Of a stretch of 39,459 bases of DNA, positions 1 to 8,813 are shown in pieces. The notes below the pieces were generated by a model. The model was not told the origin of the DNA. It did no database searches and saw nothing but the letters and a program-made list of their open reading frames with translations. A program made the translations under genes and the position numbers. The stretch comes from Gemmatimonadota bacterium (GTDB taxonomy: Bacteria; Gemmatimonadota; Gemmatimonadetes; Longimicrobiales; Gaopeijiaceae): contig JAJDUP010000030.1 of assembly GCA_022826565.1 (NCBI GenBank), forward strand, positions 1-39,459. Direction: 5' to 3'. The number at the start of each line of letters is the position of its first letter. Position 1 is the stretch's first letter.

Positions 1-261
1 CACGAACAACTCCCGTTGCCGCCCCTTGCGCCGCCTGCCCATCGCCATCGCCGTCCTCCTTGCCGAAGTCCCTTGTTCCCCTTCAATTTAACTCGTTCAC
101 AAGAGACTCGCGGGAGTCGGCTTTATCCACGGGCTGTTAGCGCCGCGCGAGCCAGCAGGCCTTCCAAGAGAGGACCGCCGCGAGATGCAACCCCGAGCCA
201 TCCCCCGCTGTCCTACCATCGACAAGTCACACGTTGCATATCAACCCACGGAGGCCTCTTC
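1..261. other. left-edge non-coding stretch
   Basis: I see no convincing gene here. A frame stays open from position 16, but its product is arginine- and proline-rich without any family pattern and only becomes protein-like from the ATG at 262. A short stem (GACTC 105-109, GAGTC 114-118) is followed by a few T residues and could be the end of an upstream transcript, but it is weak. The sequence just before 262 contains a purine-rich GGAGG about 8 bases upstream of the ATG, which fits a ribosome binding site for the broken gene that follows. Confidence 0.4.
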
Positions 262-329
262 ATGGGCACGGAAACCCGGCAGGTCAATCGCACAATCCGC
301 TGGCTCCAGGGCTACGCCGGCCATTGCGG

Positions 330-905
330 GTGCGTGGGCTGATCATCGAGGACGAGGCCGGACGCGAACGGATCCTCATCGGCGCGCCGATCCCCGAGGC
401 GGCCAATCGCGTTCGCACGGACGAAGCCCGCGTCCGGGAGCTCTGGGGACCTCGGTTTCCGGATCTGGAGCAGTACATGGGCTGGTACCGGGACTACCAG
501 CACTCGACCAACGGGATCCTGATTCTCAGCGATGACGGCTTCGACCGGCTGATCCTCGGCGACCCGGTGCCCGATCCGAACATCGGCAAGCGCATCGGGC
601 CGAACACCGGCCTGCTGGTCAATGACCCCGAGGGATTCGAGCGGTCGGGGTACGGCCTGATCGATGTGGAAGGCCGGTATCGAGTCGGCTTGGGCATCGA
701 CTCGAATCGCAGCCAGGAGAGCCTCATGCTGATGCTCCACGACAATGACCGGGTGGGAATCTCGGTGGCCGAAGGGGAAGACAGGATCTTTATCGGCAAA
801 GCACCCAACGGCTACTATCAGGGTCCTGACGAGCCTTTCCTTGGCCTGGCGGTCATGCGAGATGGAGACGTCGTTCGCAATCTGAATGTCCTGGAGGGGA
901 ATTGA
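330..905 (+). CDS. conserved beta-strand-repeat protein, N-terminus broken (remnant start at 262)
   Basis: Product of unknown function. The readable body begins around LIIEDEAGRERILIGAPIP and continues with short repeated strand units of the form G-hydrophobic-D/G-x-R-hydrophobic-x-hydrophobic-G, for example DGFDRLILGDPVPDPNIGKR and EGEDRIFIGKAP. I recall full-length relatives in Gemmatimonadota-like genomes that start with an MNRTxRWLQGYA block followed by one membrane helix and then this body. Here the block VNRTIRWLQGYA is encoded from the ATG at 262, with a good ribosome binding site, but in another frame that stops at 342, and no membrane helix lies between the two parts. The GTG at 330 is the only nearby in-frame start that avoids out-of-frame residues, and it lacks a ribosome binding site. 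The gene is therefore probably a recent pseudogene or a soluble remnant. Its stop overlaps the TTG start of the next gene. Confidence 0.6.
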   Translation: MRGLIIEDEAGRERILIGAPIPEAANRVRTDEARVRELWGPRFPDLEQYMGWYRDYQHSTNGILILSDDGFDRLILGDPVPDPNIGKRIGPNTGLLVNDPEGFERSGYGLIDVEGRYRVGLGIDSNRSQESLMLMLHDNDRVGISVAEGEDRIFIGKAPNGYYQGPDEPFLGLAVMRDGDVVRNLNVLEGN

Positions 906-2125
906 CCGAGCCGGCCTCAAATCGTCTCCGTGCTCTCGCCGCAGCCGTCGTGGCCGGTTTGGCCGCGGCCCTGGCTGGCGCCCCCGATCCCGCCGAGTCC
1001 CAGGAGGTCACCATCAGGCGCGACAGCGCCGGGATCGAGATACTGACCACCGATCCCTCGCGTTCAGATGCCATGTGCACCCTTGGCGAGGAGCCCATCT
1101 TCCGCGTCGGCAACGACGAAAGTGACGAAGCTACCTGGTTCAGCACGGTCAGGGGCGTCGGACGTCTCTCGGACGGCTCGGTGGCCGTGCTCGATCGCCT
1201 GAGTGCCGAGATCCGGATCTTCGACGCGGACGGTCGGCATGTGCGTTCAATGGGAAGGCGCGGAGAGGGCCCCGGTGAGTTCCGCAGCGCCTGGAAGCTC
1301 TGGGTGCTCCCGGGCGACACGTTGTGGGCCGGCGATTACCGCCCGTGGCGCTACAACGTCTTCACTGCCGACGGCGAATGGGTGCGGGCCGTGGAGATGC
1401 AGCCGCCCTACATCAACCCGTCCAGGCGTGGCGGGGTGCTGGACACCGGGGTCTCGATCACCACGATCGACAAGAGGGCCGAGACGCGGGACTACCAGGT
1501 GCCGGATACCGTGGAGGTCGAAGTACACGGGCGCGATGGCCAGCGGCTCGCGACTCTCGACCGCCTTCTCCACACCGTGTATGGGCCAATCGGCATGTAT
1601 CTCATCTTCACCCCTTCCGGCGTGATCGAAGCCAAAGGGCACACGATTGCGTTGGGCCGGACGACCGATGCGGAGGTACGCCTACTGGACGACGAGTTGA
1701 GGTTGCGCCGCATAGTGCGGTGGTCCGTTTCCGGCCGGGATGTCACTCGGGCCGATGTGCGGGCGTGGCGCGATGACTATCTCGAGCGCGCGGCGGGCTC
1801 GCCCTTTCAGGACGAAACCGCCATTGCCGTCGAAAGAAACGAGGTTCCCGCCGCGGATGTCTTCCCGGCATTTTCCGCTGTGGAGATCGGTCGGGATGGG
1901 CGGGTGTGGATTCTGCCCTACCAACGGCCACGGGCGGAGCGGCCGCGGTGGATGGGTTTCGATACGGACGGCCGGTTCCTCTGTCATCTCGACAATCCCC
2001 ACGACGGGCTCACCACCTACGAGTTCGGGGCCGATTACTGGCTGGGCGTCCACACCGACGAGTTGGGTGTGGAGACGGTCGTCGTGCATGAATTGGCGGT
2101 GTCGGCACACAGTCAGTCTTCATAA
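902..2125 (+). CDS. exported six-bladed beta-propeller protein
   Basis: A 407-residue protein starting at a TTG that overlaps the stop of the upstream gene (TTGA), so the two are probably translationally coupled. Residues 8-33 form a Sec-type signal (basic start, alanine/leucine core, then AESQE), which places it in the periplasm or outside the cell. The body holds NHL/6-bladed beta-propeller repeats: a strand such as SVAVLDRLSAEIRIFDADGR (residues 93-112), followed by the very typical GRRGEGPGEFRSAWKLWVLPGDTLWAGD (118-145), and later blades near RVWILPYQRP. This repeat type is abundant in Gemmatimonadota as unassigned exported propellers; partners and ligands are unknown. No catalytic motif is visible, so a binding or scaffold role is an inference only. 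Confidence 0.8.
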   Translation: MTEPASNRLRALAAAVVAGLAAALAGAPDPAESQEVTIRRDSAGIEILTTDPSRSDAMCTLGEEPIFRVGNDESDEATWFSTVRGVGRLSDGSVAVLDRLSAEIRIFDADGRHVRSMGRRGEGPGEFRSAWKLWVLPGDTLWAGDYRPWRYNVFTADGEWVRAVEMQPPYINPSRRGGVLDTGVSITTIDKRAETRDYQVPDTVEVEVHGRDGQRLATLDRLLHTVYGPIGMYLIFTPSGVIEAKGHTIALGRTTDAEVRLLDDELRLRRIVRWSVSGRDVTRADVRAWRDDYLERAAGSPFQDETAIAVERNEVPAADVFPAFSAVEIGRDGRVWILPYQRPRAERPRWMGFDTDGRFLCHLDNPHDGLTTYEFGADYWLGVHTDELGVETVVVHELAVSAHSQSS

Positions 2126-2126
2126 C

Positions 2127-2155
2127 CTGACAAATCTTACACGCCGCGTTATATT
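2127..2155 (+). promoter_or_regulatory. sigma-70-like promoter for the DUF4143 ATPase
   Basis: CTGACA at 2127-2132 matches the -35 consensus at 5 of 6 bases. It is followed by a 17-base spacer and TATATT at 2150-2155, matching the -10 consensus at 5 of 6. Transcription would start near 2162, only a few bases before the candidate ATG codons at 2165, 2168 and 2174, so the mRNA would be leaderless or nearly so. This fits the absence of any Shine-Dalgarno sequence there. The stretch is clearly more AT-rich than the genes on either side. Confidence 0.6.
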
Positions 2156-2175
2156 TGCATTGCTATGATGCAAAT
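2153..2175. promoter_or_regulatory. perfect inverted repeat across the start site (candidate operator)
   Basis: Eight-base arms ATTTGCAT (2153-2160) and ATGCAAAT (2168-2175) are perfect reverse complements around a 7-base centre. The repeat overlaps the last bases of the -10 element, the predicted transcription start and all three possible ATG codons of the downstream ATPase. A repressor bound here would block initiation; an RNA hairpin would mask the start codon. No regulator gene is adjacent, so the binding protein is unknown. Confidence 0.5.
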
Positions 2176-3331
2176 GATCCCACGCGAGAGCAAGTTGCGG
2201 TTGGAACACCTGCTGGCGCGGGCCCCGGCAGTCGTACTGACCGGACCCCGGCAGGTCGGCAAGACGACGTTGGCGCTCGAGATCGCCGGCGAGCGGAACG
2301 CCACCTATCTCGACCTGGAGCGCCCATCTGATCGTGCCAAACTCACGGATGTCGACGCCTACTGTCGGCGCAATGCGGATCGGCTGATCGTCTTCGACGA
2401 GATTCAGCGCGTCCCGGGACTCTTCGAGCCACTCCGCGGGGTGATCGACCGGCGCAGGCAAGCCGGCCTGCGCACGGGTCATTTTCTCTTTCTCGGCTCG
2501 GCTTCGATCGATCTTCTCCGGCAGTCGGGCGAGACGCTTGCGGGCCGCGTGGCATTCTGCGAAATGCAGCCGTTGAATTGCCGAGAGGTGGGCGAGGCGC
2601 GTCTCGACGACCTCTGGTATCGCGGCGGATTCCCGGAGAGCCTACAGGCCGGTGAAGACGATGCCAGCTTCGAGTGGCGCCTCGATTTCATCCACACCTA
2701 CCTGGAACGCGATATCCCCGCCCTGGGACCGCGGATACCGAGCGAGACGCTGCGGCGCTTCTGGACCATGCTGGCCCACAATCAGGGGCAGACCTTCAAT
2801 GCCGCGGGCCTGGGCAAGTCGCTTGGCCTCAGCGGGGTTACGGTCGGCCGCTACCTCGATCTGATGGTCGACCTGTTGCTCGTCAGGCGGCTCGTCTCAT
2901 GGCGGGGAAACCTGGGCCGGCGACTCGTGAAGGCCCCCAAGACCTACCTGCGGGACAGTGGCATCTGTCACGCCCTGCTCGGCATCGGCTCGCTGGACGC
3001 GCTCCTGGGTCATCCGGTGGCCGGGGGCAGTTGGGAAGGGCTGGTGATCGAGAACATCGCGGGTCGCCTGCCGGCGCACGCCTCGTTCGGCTACTATCGC
3101 AGCGCGGGTGGGGCGGAGATCGATCTTGTGATCGAGTTCGGGGGCGGCGAGACGTGGGCGGTCGGAATCAAGCGCAGCACCGCCCCGAGAGTTGCGCGGG
3201 GCTTCCACAGCGCGTGCGAGGACCTTCAGCCCGCACGGAAGCTTGTCGTGTATCCCGGCCGCGAGAAGTTTCCGCTCGGTCGCGGCATCGAGGCTGTCTC
3301 GCTGAAGGAGATTTGTGACGAGTTGGGCTGA
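2165..3331 (+). CDS. AAA-type ATPase with DUF4143 C-terminal domain
   Basis: A 388-residue cytoplasmic ATPase. Walker A is GPRQVGKTT (27-35), Walker B is LIVFDE (74-79), and a sensor-like GSAS follows near residue 115. The C-terminal half matches DUF4143: a winged-helix-like stretch (MLAHNQGQTFNAAGLGKSLGLS), then YLDLMVDLLLVRRLVSWRGNLGRRLVKAPKTYLRDSGI, then a nuclease-fold-like tail with EIDLVIE and a WAVGIKRS segment. Such proteins are very common in bacteria and archaea, are often single genes acquired horizontally, and have no firmly assigned function; toxin-antitoxin or defence-related roles have been suggested. In PD-(D/E)xK-like tails of this group the motif usually reads E-hydrophobic-D then a VEVK/IEIK strand; here the second strand is VGIKRS, so only the lysine is kept. 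The start may be the ATG at 2174 (MIPRES), the usual N-terminus of relatives. Confidence 0.85.
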   Translation: MMQMIPRESKLRLEHLLARAPAVVLTGPRQVGKTTLALEIAGERNATYLDLERPSDRAKLTDVDAYCRRNADRLIVFDEIQRVPGLFEPLRGVIDRRRQAGLRTGHFLFLGSASIDLLRQSGETLAGRVAFCEMQPLNCREVGEARLDDLWYRGGFPESLQAGEDDASFEWRLDFIHTYLERDIPALGPRIPSETLRRFWTMLAHNQGQTFNAAGLGKSLGLSGVTVGRYLDLMVDLLLVRRLVSWRGNLGRRLVKAPKTYLRDSGICHALLGIGSLDALLGHPVAGGSWEGLVIENIAGRLPAHASFGYYRSAGGAEIDLVIEFGGGETWAVGIKRSTAPRVARGFHSACEDLQPARKLVVYPGREKFPLGRGIEAVSLKEICDELG

Positions 3332-3424
3332 GGTCCTCCTGTGCCCTCCGAATGAGCTAAGATACTCGCTGGTCATGGACAGGTCGTTATCCCCGACGCG
3401 GGCGGCAGCGCCAGGGCGGAAGGC

Positions 3425-5203
3425 ATGACATTCGAAATCGTGTTCGTGCTGCTGGTTGCGGCGGCGGCCCTGGTGCTCTTTGCCATGGACCGGATCCGGC
3501 TCGACCAGCTCTCCATGTCGGTTCCGGTGGTGCTCCTGCTGGGCGGGATCATCGGTCCGGCCCAGGCGCTTTCCGGCCTTTCGAGCGAGGCGACGGTGAC
3601 CGTGGCGGCGATGCTGGTGCTCGGGCTGGGGCTGCGGAAGACGGGACTGGTGGCGGCGATCGGGATCTGGGCGCGGACGGCGCCGCTGGGCGGCAAGACG
3701 CTGCGCATGTTCATCCTCTGCCTGCTGGTGGCCTTTCTCTCGCCGTTCCTGAACAACACCGCGGTGGTGATCGTCTTCATCCCGGTGTTCGCGGCGCTGG
3801 CGGATCAGGCCGGCGAGCCGGTCTCGATGTACCTGATGCCGCTGTCGTTCGTGGCGATCATGGGGGGTACGGTGACGCTCATCGGCACCGCGACCAACCT
3901 GGTCGTGCACGGGGAGGCGGTCGCGCGCGGGTACGACGAACTGACCATGTTCTCGATCGCGCCGGTCGGGCTGATCTGTCTGGCGGTGGGAATGCTCTAC
4001 CTCTTCACCGTCGGGCGCCGCTACATGCCCCGCCGGGAGCAGCCGCCGGACCTGTCGAGCCGCTACGGAGTGCGCCGGTTCACCACCGAGCTGAGAGTGG
4101 GGCCGGATTCGCCCGCGGCGGGACGATCGCTGGCCGAACTGCGCTGGGGAGAGCGTTTCGACGTCGTGATTGTGGGGGTCGAGCGGGCTGGCCGGATCAT
4201 CTCCCTGCCGGCTGGCGAGCGCGTGATCGAGGCCGGGGACAGGCTCTTCGCCCAGGGCGCGGCGGCCAATTTGCTCCGATTGGCCGAGTCGCAGAAGCTG
4301 AACACCCCCGAGGGAGGGACACCCCGCGAATCGAGCGAGAAGGTGGCCGGCGGGCGCATGGTGGAGGTGATCATGGGACCGGGTTCGGCGCTCCTGGGCC
4401 GGACGCTGAAGGATCTGCACTTCGCCCAGCGCTACGACGTGACGGTGCTCGGGGTCCAGAGCCACGGCACCGCGGTCACCGATCGCATCGCGCAGCTGGA
4501 GTTCTCCGTGGGCGACATCCTCCTGGTGCGCGGAGAGTCGGACGCACTGGATCGCCTGGTCGACGAGCCCGGATTCATTCCGATGGCCGAGGTGGACCAC
4601 CCGGTGGGGAGCAGGCCGCGAGCCGCGTACGCCGCCGCGATCATGGCCGGGGTCGTGCTGGTCGCCAGCCTGGGCATCTTCCCCATCTCCACCGCGTCCA
4701 TGGCGGGGGTCGCGTTCATGGTGTTCACGGGGTGCGTGCGGGTCAGCGAGATCTACGCCGAGCTCGACTGGCTGGTGGTGTTCGTGATGGCCGGCCTCAT
4801 TCCGCTGGGGCTGGCGATGGAGTCGACGGGGGCGGCCGCGTGGATCGCCTCGGGCGTGGTGGGGGCGACTTCGGGGCTCGGCGAGACCGGGATGATCGCG
4901 GCGTTCTACCTGCTTACCGCCGTCATGACCGCGGTCGTGGCCAACACCGCGACCGCCGTGATGCTCACGCCGGTGGCGATCCTGGTCGCCCAGAGCGCCG
5001 GGCTCAACCCATACGCCCTCCTGGTCACGGTCATGTTCGGGGCCTCTGCCTCGTTCGTGACCCCGTTCGGCTACAAGACCAACGTGATGATCTATTCGCC
5101 GGGCGGATACCGCTTCATGGACTTCGTGAAGGTTGGGGGGCCACTCAACCTGCTGCTTGCGATCGTGGCCTCGATCTGCATCCCGTTCTTCTGGCCAAGT
5201 TGA
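3425..5203 (+). CDS. SLC13-type anion permease with two RCK_C (TrkA-C) domains
   Basis: A 592-residue inner-membrane transporter of the DASS/ArsB (SLC13) class. The first half carries about five or six membrane helices, including the signature-like FLSPFLNNTAVVIVFIPVF and GGTVTLIGTATNLVVHG loop, which forms the substrate and sodium site in this family. The central cytoplasmic part (about residues 215-390) contains two RCK_C domains, with the repeated pattern of a GxxLxxLxWGERFDVxxxGVxRxG unit and a second LLGRTLKDLHFAQRYDVTVLGVQSHG unit. The second half has further helices with the mirrored TAVVANTATAVMLTPVAILVAQSAG motif. Substrates in the family are sulfate, dicarboxylates or other small anions; RCK_C-bearing members are often sulfate-linked, but the substrate cannot be read from the sequence. 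It stands alone between two promoters or gaps. Confidence 0.88.
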   Translation: MTFEIVFVLLVAAAALVLFAMDRIRLDQLSMSVPVVLLLGGIIGPAQALSGLSSEATVTVAAMLVLGLGLRKTGLVAAIGIWARTAPLGGKTLRMFILCLLVAFLSPFLNNTAVVIVFIPVFAALADQAGEPVSMYLMPLSFVAIMGGTVTLIGTATNLVVHGEAVARGYDELTMFSIAPVGLICLAVGMLYLFTVGRRYMPRREQPPDLSSRYGVRRFTTELRVGPDSPAAGRSLAELRWGERFDVVIVGVERAGRIISLPAGERVIEAGDRLFAQGAAANLLRLAESQKLNTPEGGTPRESSEKVAGGRMVEVIMGPGSALLGRTLKDLHFAQRYDVTVLGVQSHGTAVTDRIAQLEFSVGDILLVRGESDALDRLVDEPGFIPMAEVDHPVGSRPRAAYAAAIMAGVVLVASLGIFPISTASMAGVAFMVFTGCVRVSEIYAELDWLVVFVMAGLIPLGLAMESTGAAAWIASGVVGATSGLGETGMIAAFYLLTAVMTAVVANTATAVMLTPVAILVAQSAGLNPYALLVTVMFGASASFVTPFGYKTNVMIYSPGGYRFMDFVKVGGPLNLLLAIVASICIPFFWPS

Positions 5204-5398
5204 GTATCTGGCGCGGGTGAACTGGCGGATTATCCCGGGGATCCGATGAACTCGCCATGGCTGCCGAGGGTATCAACACCCATGCCCACAGTCCAACTCG
5301 TTTTACTTAGCTTTGGGGCGCAACTCGCGGATGGACGCAGGGTTCGGGGGGGGGCGGGGCCAGTTACGCCGGAGCGGCTGTAACGGGTTCGCCAGGAC

Positions 5399-7765
5399 AT
5401 GACAATGGCCAATTGGAGGACGGTGGACACGATTTGCCCGCGAAGCGCGACGAGGGCGGTCTTCCTGCTTTCGCTCCTCTTCCTTGCCGCTGTTCCACCC
5501 GCATCCGCGCAGACGAACCAACTGACCGGCAGGGTCAGATCCGACGACGGCCGCCCTGTCGAGGGCGCTCTGGCGGAACTCTACCCCGCTTCGGACTCCA
5601 CTCTGGCGCAGTATACGCTTTCCAGCGAGCTCGGGTACTTCGCGTTCCGTGACCTGGAGCCGGGCGCCTACGTGCTCGGCGTGACCCTGCTCGGCTTCGC
5701 GGAGTACCGCGAGCAAGTGAGCATCGAGGCCGGCCCGACCTCCGTCGAGGTCGTGATGACCGCGCAGGCGTTCGAGCTCGAGGGCGTGACGGTCGAGGCC
5801 GAGCGCAGCCGCGCCAAGACCCGGTTCGAGGAGTCGGCCGGGATCACGGTACAGGAGATCGAGGCCGGCGACCTCAAGTCGATCCCCGTGCTGATCGAGT
5901 CGGACCCGCTGCGCGCCGTGGAGGTGCTCCCGGGCGTGACGACAGTGTCGGATTTCTCCGGGTCCTACAACGTCCGGGGCGGTTCCGCCGACCAGAATCT
6001 CATCCTCCTCGACGAGGTCCCGATTTTCAATCCGTTTCACCTGGGCAACATCTTCTCGGTCTTCAACGCGGACATGGTGGATCGCGTCGAACTTCAGTCC
6101 GGCGGCTTTCCGGCCGAATACGGCGGCAGGGTGTCGTCGGTGCTGACGATCGCCAGCGACCCGGGCGACGGGCTCTTCGGAGTCGACGCGGGCATCAGCC
6201 TTCTGGCTACGCGTGTCGCGGTGAAGGGAGCTCTCCCGGAGAGCGCGGCGGAGAAGCTCGGGTTCACCACGACCCGCTGGCGCGCATCGGCCCGCCGATC
6301 CTACATCGACGTACTCATCAAGCCCTGGGCCGACTTCCCGTATCACCTCACCGACCTCCAGGGCGTCTTCGAGGCCTGGACGGAGGGCGGCAGCCGGCTC
6401 CGGTTCGTCGGGTACAGCGGGCGGGACATCGTCGACCTGTCGGGGATCTCGGACACGCCGATTCCGATCCGGTGGTGGTGGGGCAACGACGCGATCGGCG
6501 GTTCGTGGACGCATTCCATGGGCGGAGGCGCGTCGATGGCGGTTCGCGCTTCATTCTCGCGCTTTCGGTCCGACCTGGCGTTCCCGGAGGTCGACACGGA
6601 GTTCCAGACCGGGGTCGAAGAGGCGACCTTCCGCGCCGATATCGAACAGCGTCCCGCATGGGCCACGAGCTGGAAGTCGGGCGTGTCGGTGAAGCGGGTC
6701 TCGTACAACAACGGGCTGGTGGGTGGCGGTTCCACCTTCCTCGACCAGCAGGGCAACGGCCTCGAGTTTGCCGGCTACAGCCAGGCGCACTGGAACCCCA
6801 CGCCGGGCTGGCTGGTGGAGGGTGGTCTGCGACTCGACTACTGGCAGCCGAACGCGGGGGAGACGGCAACGACGCTGTCACCCCGCTTCGCCGTGAGACG
6901 CTTCCTGCGGGACAGGAACTCGGCGGTGCGCCTGGCGGTGGGCCGCTACAGCCAGTTCATCCACTCCACCCGCGACGAAGAGTTTCCCTTCGGGCTCGAC
7001 ACATGGATCCTGGCAGGCGCCGAAGCCCCGCGCGTCCTGTCGGACCAGGTGCAGCTGGGAGCCGAGACCTTCTTCGGCGACGACGACCAGTGGTTCGCCT
7101 CGCTGGAGGGCTACTTCCGCGATTTCGACGGTGTGGCCGCCCTCAACTCGGCCGAGGACCCGAACGACGATACCGATGCGCTGGTGGCGGGCAACGGCGA
7201 CGCGTACGGCGTCGACCTTTTCCTGAAGCGGGACCGGGGCAACACCACCGGCTGGCTCTCGGTCTCGTTCCTGAAGACCGTCCGGTCATTCCCGGACACG
7301 CGCGTGGGCGTCGATCCCCAGCCGTGGATCACCTATCCGCCGGTATTCGACCGCCGCTTCGAGGTCGATCTCTCCCTGCGCCGGGACCTCGGCTGGTGGG
7401 AACTGGAGACGGGGATCAGGTGGAATTTCGGGACTGGTCTGCCGTACACGAAGCCGCTCGGGACCTTTCACATCTATCGCACCCAGTTCGTAACCGGGGC
7501 TCTCGGAGTCGAAGACGACAACGCAGTCGTGCTCGGACCGCGCAACGGATCGCGATACCCCGCACGGCACCGGCTCGACCTCTCGCTGCGGAAGACCGTG
7601 ACGAAGAGCTGGGGCACGGTCACGCCCTACATGAGCATCATCAACGTCTACAACAAGAAGAACGTGCTCTTCTACTTCTTCGACTACCAGTCCTCGCCGC
7701 CCACGCGCCAGGGCGTGTCGATGATCCCCTTCCTCCCCACGGTGGGCGTCGAGGTGTCGTTCTGA
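5399..7765 (+). CDS. TonB-dependent outer-membrane receptor with carboxypeptidase-regulatory-like N-domain
   Basis: A 788-residue receptor. A Sec signal (AVFLLSLLFLAAVPPASAQ) is followed by a CarboxypepD_reg-like beta-sandwich (LTGRVRSDDGRPVEGALAELYP...), then the plug: ESDPLRAVEVLPGV, YNVRGGSADQNLILLDEVPIFNPFHLGNIFSVFN and VELQSGGFPAEYGGRVSSVL. The rest is the 22-strand barrel, ending in the terminal aromatic VGVEVSF expected for an outer-membrane beta-barrel. In this subgroup the plug box NxFHLxNIFSVFN is characteristic of receptors paired with DUF4249 lipoproteins. An AGGA lies 1 base before the ATG at 5399 but 7 bases before the ATG at 5405, so translation may begin two codons later. The stop overlaps the ATG of the next gene (TGATG). 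The ligand is unknown. Confidence 0.92.
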   Translation: MTMANWRTVDTICPRSATRAVFLLSLLFLAAVPPASAQTNQLTGRVRSDDGRPVEGALAELYPASDSTLAQYTLSSELGYFAFRDLEPGAYVLGVTLLGFAEYREQVSIEAGPTSVEVVMTAQAFELEGVTVEAERSRAKTRFEESAGITVQEIEAGDLKSIPVLIESDPLRAVEVLPGVTTVSDFSGSYNVRGGSADQNLILLDEVPIFNPFHLGNIFSVFNADMVDRVELQSGGFPAEYGGRVSSVLTIASDPGDGLFGVDAGISLLATRVAVKGALPESAAEKLGFTTTRWRASARRSYIDVLIKPWADFPYHLTDLQGVFEAWTEGGSRLRFVGYSGRDIVDLSGISDTPIPIRWWWGNDAIGGSWTHSMGGGASMAVRASFSRFRSDLAFPEVDTEFQTGVEEATFRADIEQRPAWATSWKSGVSVKRVSYNNGLVGGGSTFLDQQGNGLEFAGYSQAHWNPTPGWLVEGGLRLDYWQPNAGETATTLSPRFAVRRFLRDRNSAVRLAVGRYSQFIHSTRDEEFPFGLDTWILAGAEAPRVLSDQVQLGAETFFGDDDQWFASLEGYFRDFDGVAALNSAEDPNDDTDALVAGNGDAYGVDLFLKRDRGNTTGWLSVSFLKTVRSFPDTRVGVDPQPWITYPPVFDRRFEVDLSLRRDLGWWELETGIRWNFGTGLPYTKPLGTFHIYRTQFVTGALGVEDDNAVVLGPRNGSRYPARHRLDLSLRKTVTKSWGTVTPYMSIINVYNKKNVLFYFFDYQSSPPTRQGVSMIPFLPTVGVEVSF

Positions 7766-8799
7766 TGATCGCCCCGCCGGATTTGCGGCGCGGACGCCCA
7801 CGAGTGCGGCGGTTCGGCGCCGGCCTGGCGTCGTTGGCCTCGCTGGCCACAACCACTGTTCTCGGAGGATGCGCGCTGACCGAGGTAACGATCACGGAGT
7901 CGGAAGACGTGGTGATCGCGGAGGCGCAGCTGACGATCAACCTGCACAACGACGGCGGGACGTCGCTCAGCGTGTACGCCTATCTCCACCGTACGCTCAG
8001 CGGAGCGCGCGCCGACGAGGTGGAGGGTGCCATCGTGCGCGTTTCGGGGGCGTCGAACGCGGTAGTGCATCTGGAGGCAGCGGACAGCGGAGGTGTTTGC
8101 CTGGCGCCGTTGCGGGAAGAGGATGACGAAGAGGAGGACGACGAGTTCGAACCGGATATCGGGTCTTGCTACAGGGCCAGCGTTGCCCCCTCCCCGTTCT
8201 CTCCCGGGGAGACCCTCGAACTCGAGATTGTCGTCCCGGACGGCCGCACCCTGACCGGAGTCAGCCGCGTGCCCGCAGCCTTCGACTTTATCGGACTCAC
8301 GCACGAGGACGGATATTGCCGCATCGAGCCCGATACCAACTACCGCTTCAACTGGACGGAGGCCGCCGGCACCTGGTCATATCTCTCAGACGCCTGGATC
8401 GAGGGGTTGCCGGAGGCGCTGGCGGGCCGGGACGTGGAAGCGCCCGATTCGCTGTACCTGACGGGTTTCGCGATCGGAGAGAAGGACACCGATGTCCTCT
8501 TCCCGGGCGAGTACGGGCTGTTCGACCTGGGTGAGGGGGCCGACGCCGACCTCCTGCGCATTCTCGACGACGGGCTGCCCGGAGGCGCCTCGGCGGAGGT
8601 CGCATTCGCCGCCACGGACCGGAACTGGGTGAACTGGGCCCGGGGCGGGAACTTCAACCCTTCGGGAATCATCCGCATCCCTTCCGTGTTCGGTGACGGG
8701 ACCGGTCTCTTCGGCACGGCGACGCAGCGCAAGCTGACCGTAAGCGCCGAGCCGGGCGGCGAAGGCAAACCGCCGCTCTGCGGCCCTGCCGAACCTTGA
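7765..8799 (+). CDS. DUF4249-like lipoprotein partnered with the TonB receptor
   Basis: A 344-residue lipoprotein starting at the ATG that shares one base with the receptor stop codon. The N-terminus has a basic stretch, a hydrophobic segment (LASLASLATTTVL) and a lipobox LGGC, after which the mature protein is acidic. The body is predicted mostly beta and includes an immunoglobulin-like start (AQLTINLHNDGGTSLSVYAYLHR) and a VPDGRTLTGVSRVP segment typical of DUF4249 proteins, which are usually encoded directly after such receptors and presumably sit on the outer membrane as accessory ligand-binding subunits. An unusually acidic insert (EEDDEEEDDEFEPD) near residues 113-132 could bind cations; that is inference. 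Family assignment rests on gene order and general pattern more than on a strong motif. Confidence 0.65.
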   Translation: MIAPPDLRRGRPRVRRFGAGLASLASLATTTVLGGCALTEVTITESEDVVIAEAQLTINLHNDGGTSLSVYAYLHRTLSGARADEVEGAIVRVSGASNAVVHLEAADSGGVCLAPLREEDDEEEDDEFEPDIGSCYRASVAPSPFSPGETLELEIVVPDGRTLTGVSRVPAAFDFIGLTHEDGYCRIEPDTNYRFNWTEAAGTWSYLSDAWIEGLPEALAGRDVEAPDSLYLTGFAIGEKDTDVLFPGEYGLFDLGEGADADLLRILDDGLPGGASAEVAFAATDRNWVNWARGGNFNPSGIIRIPSVFGDGTGLFGTATQRKLTVSAEPGGEGKPPLCGPAEP

Positions 8800-8813
8800 G
8801 CAACGGCGTGTCA

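Noticed and set aside
2897..4600. A 567-codon minus-strand frame across the DUF4143 and SLC13 genes
   Set aside because: It spans two genes that are clearly coded on the plus strand; its product is His/Arg/Asp-rich shadow sequence.
5226..5245. Nested palindromes (CGGAT...ATCCG and ATCCC-G-GGGAT) after the SLC13 gene as a terminator
   Set aside because: The two stems are short and mutually exclusive, with no T-run; the signal is too weak to call in GC-rich DNA.
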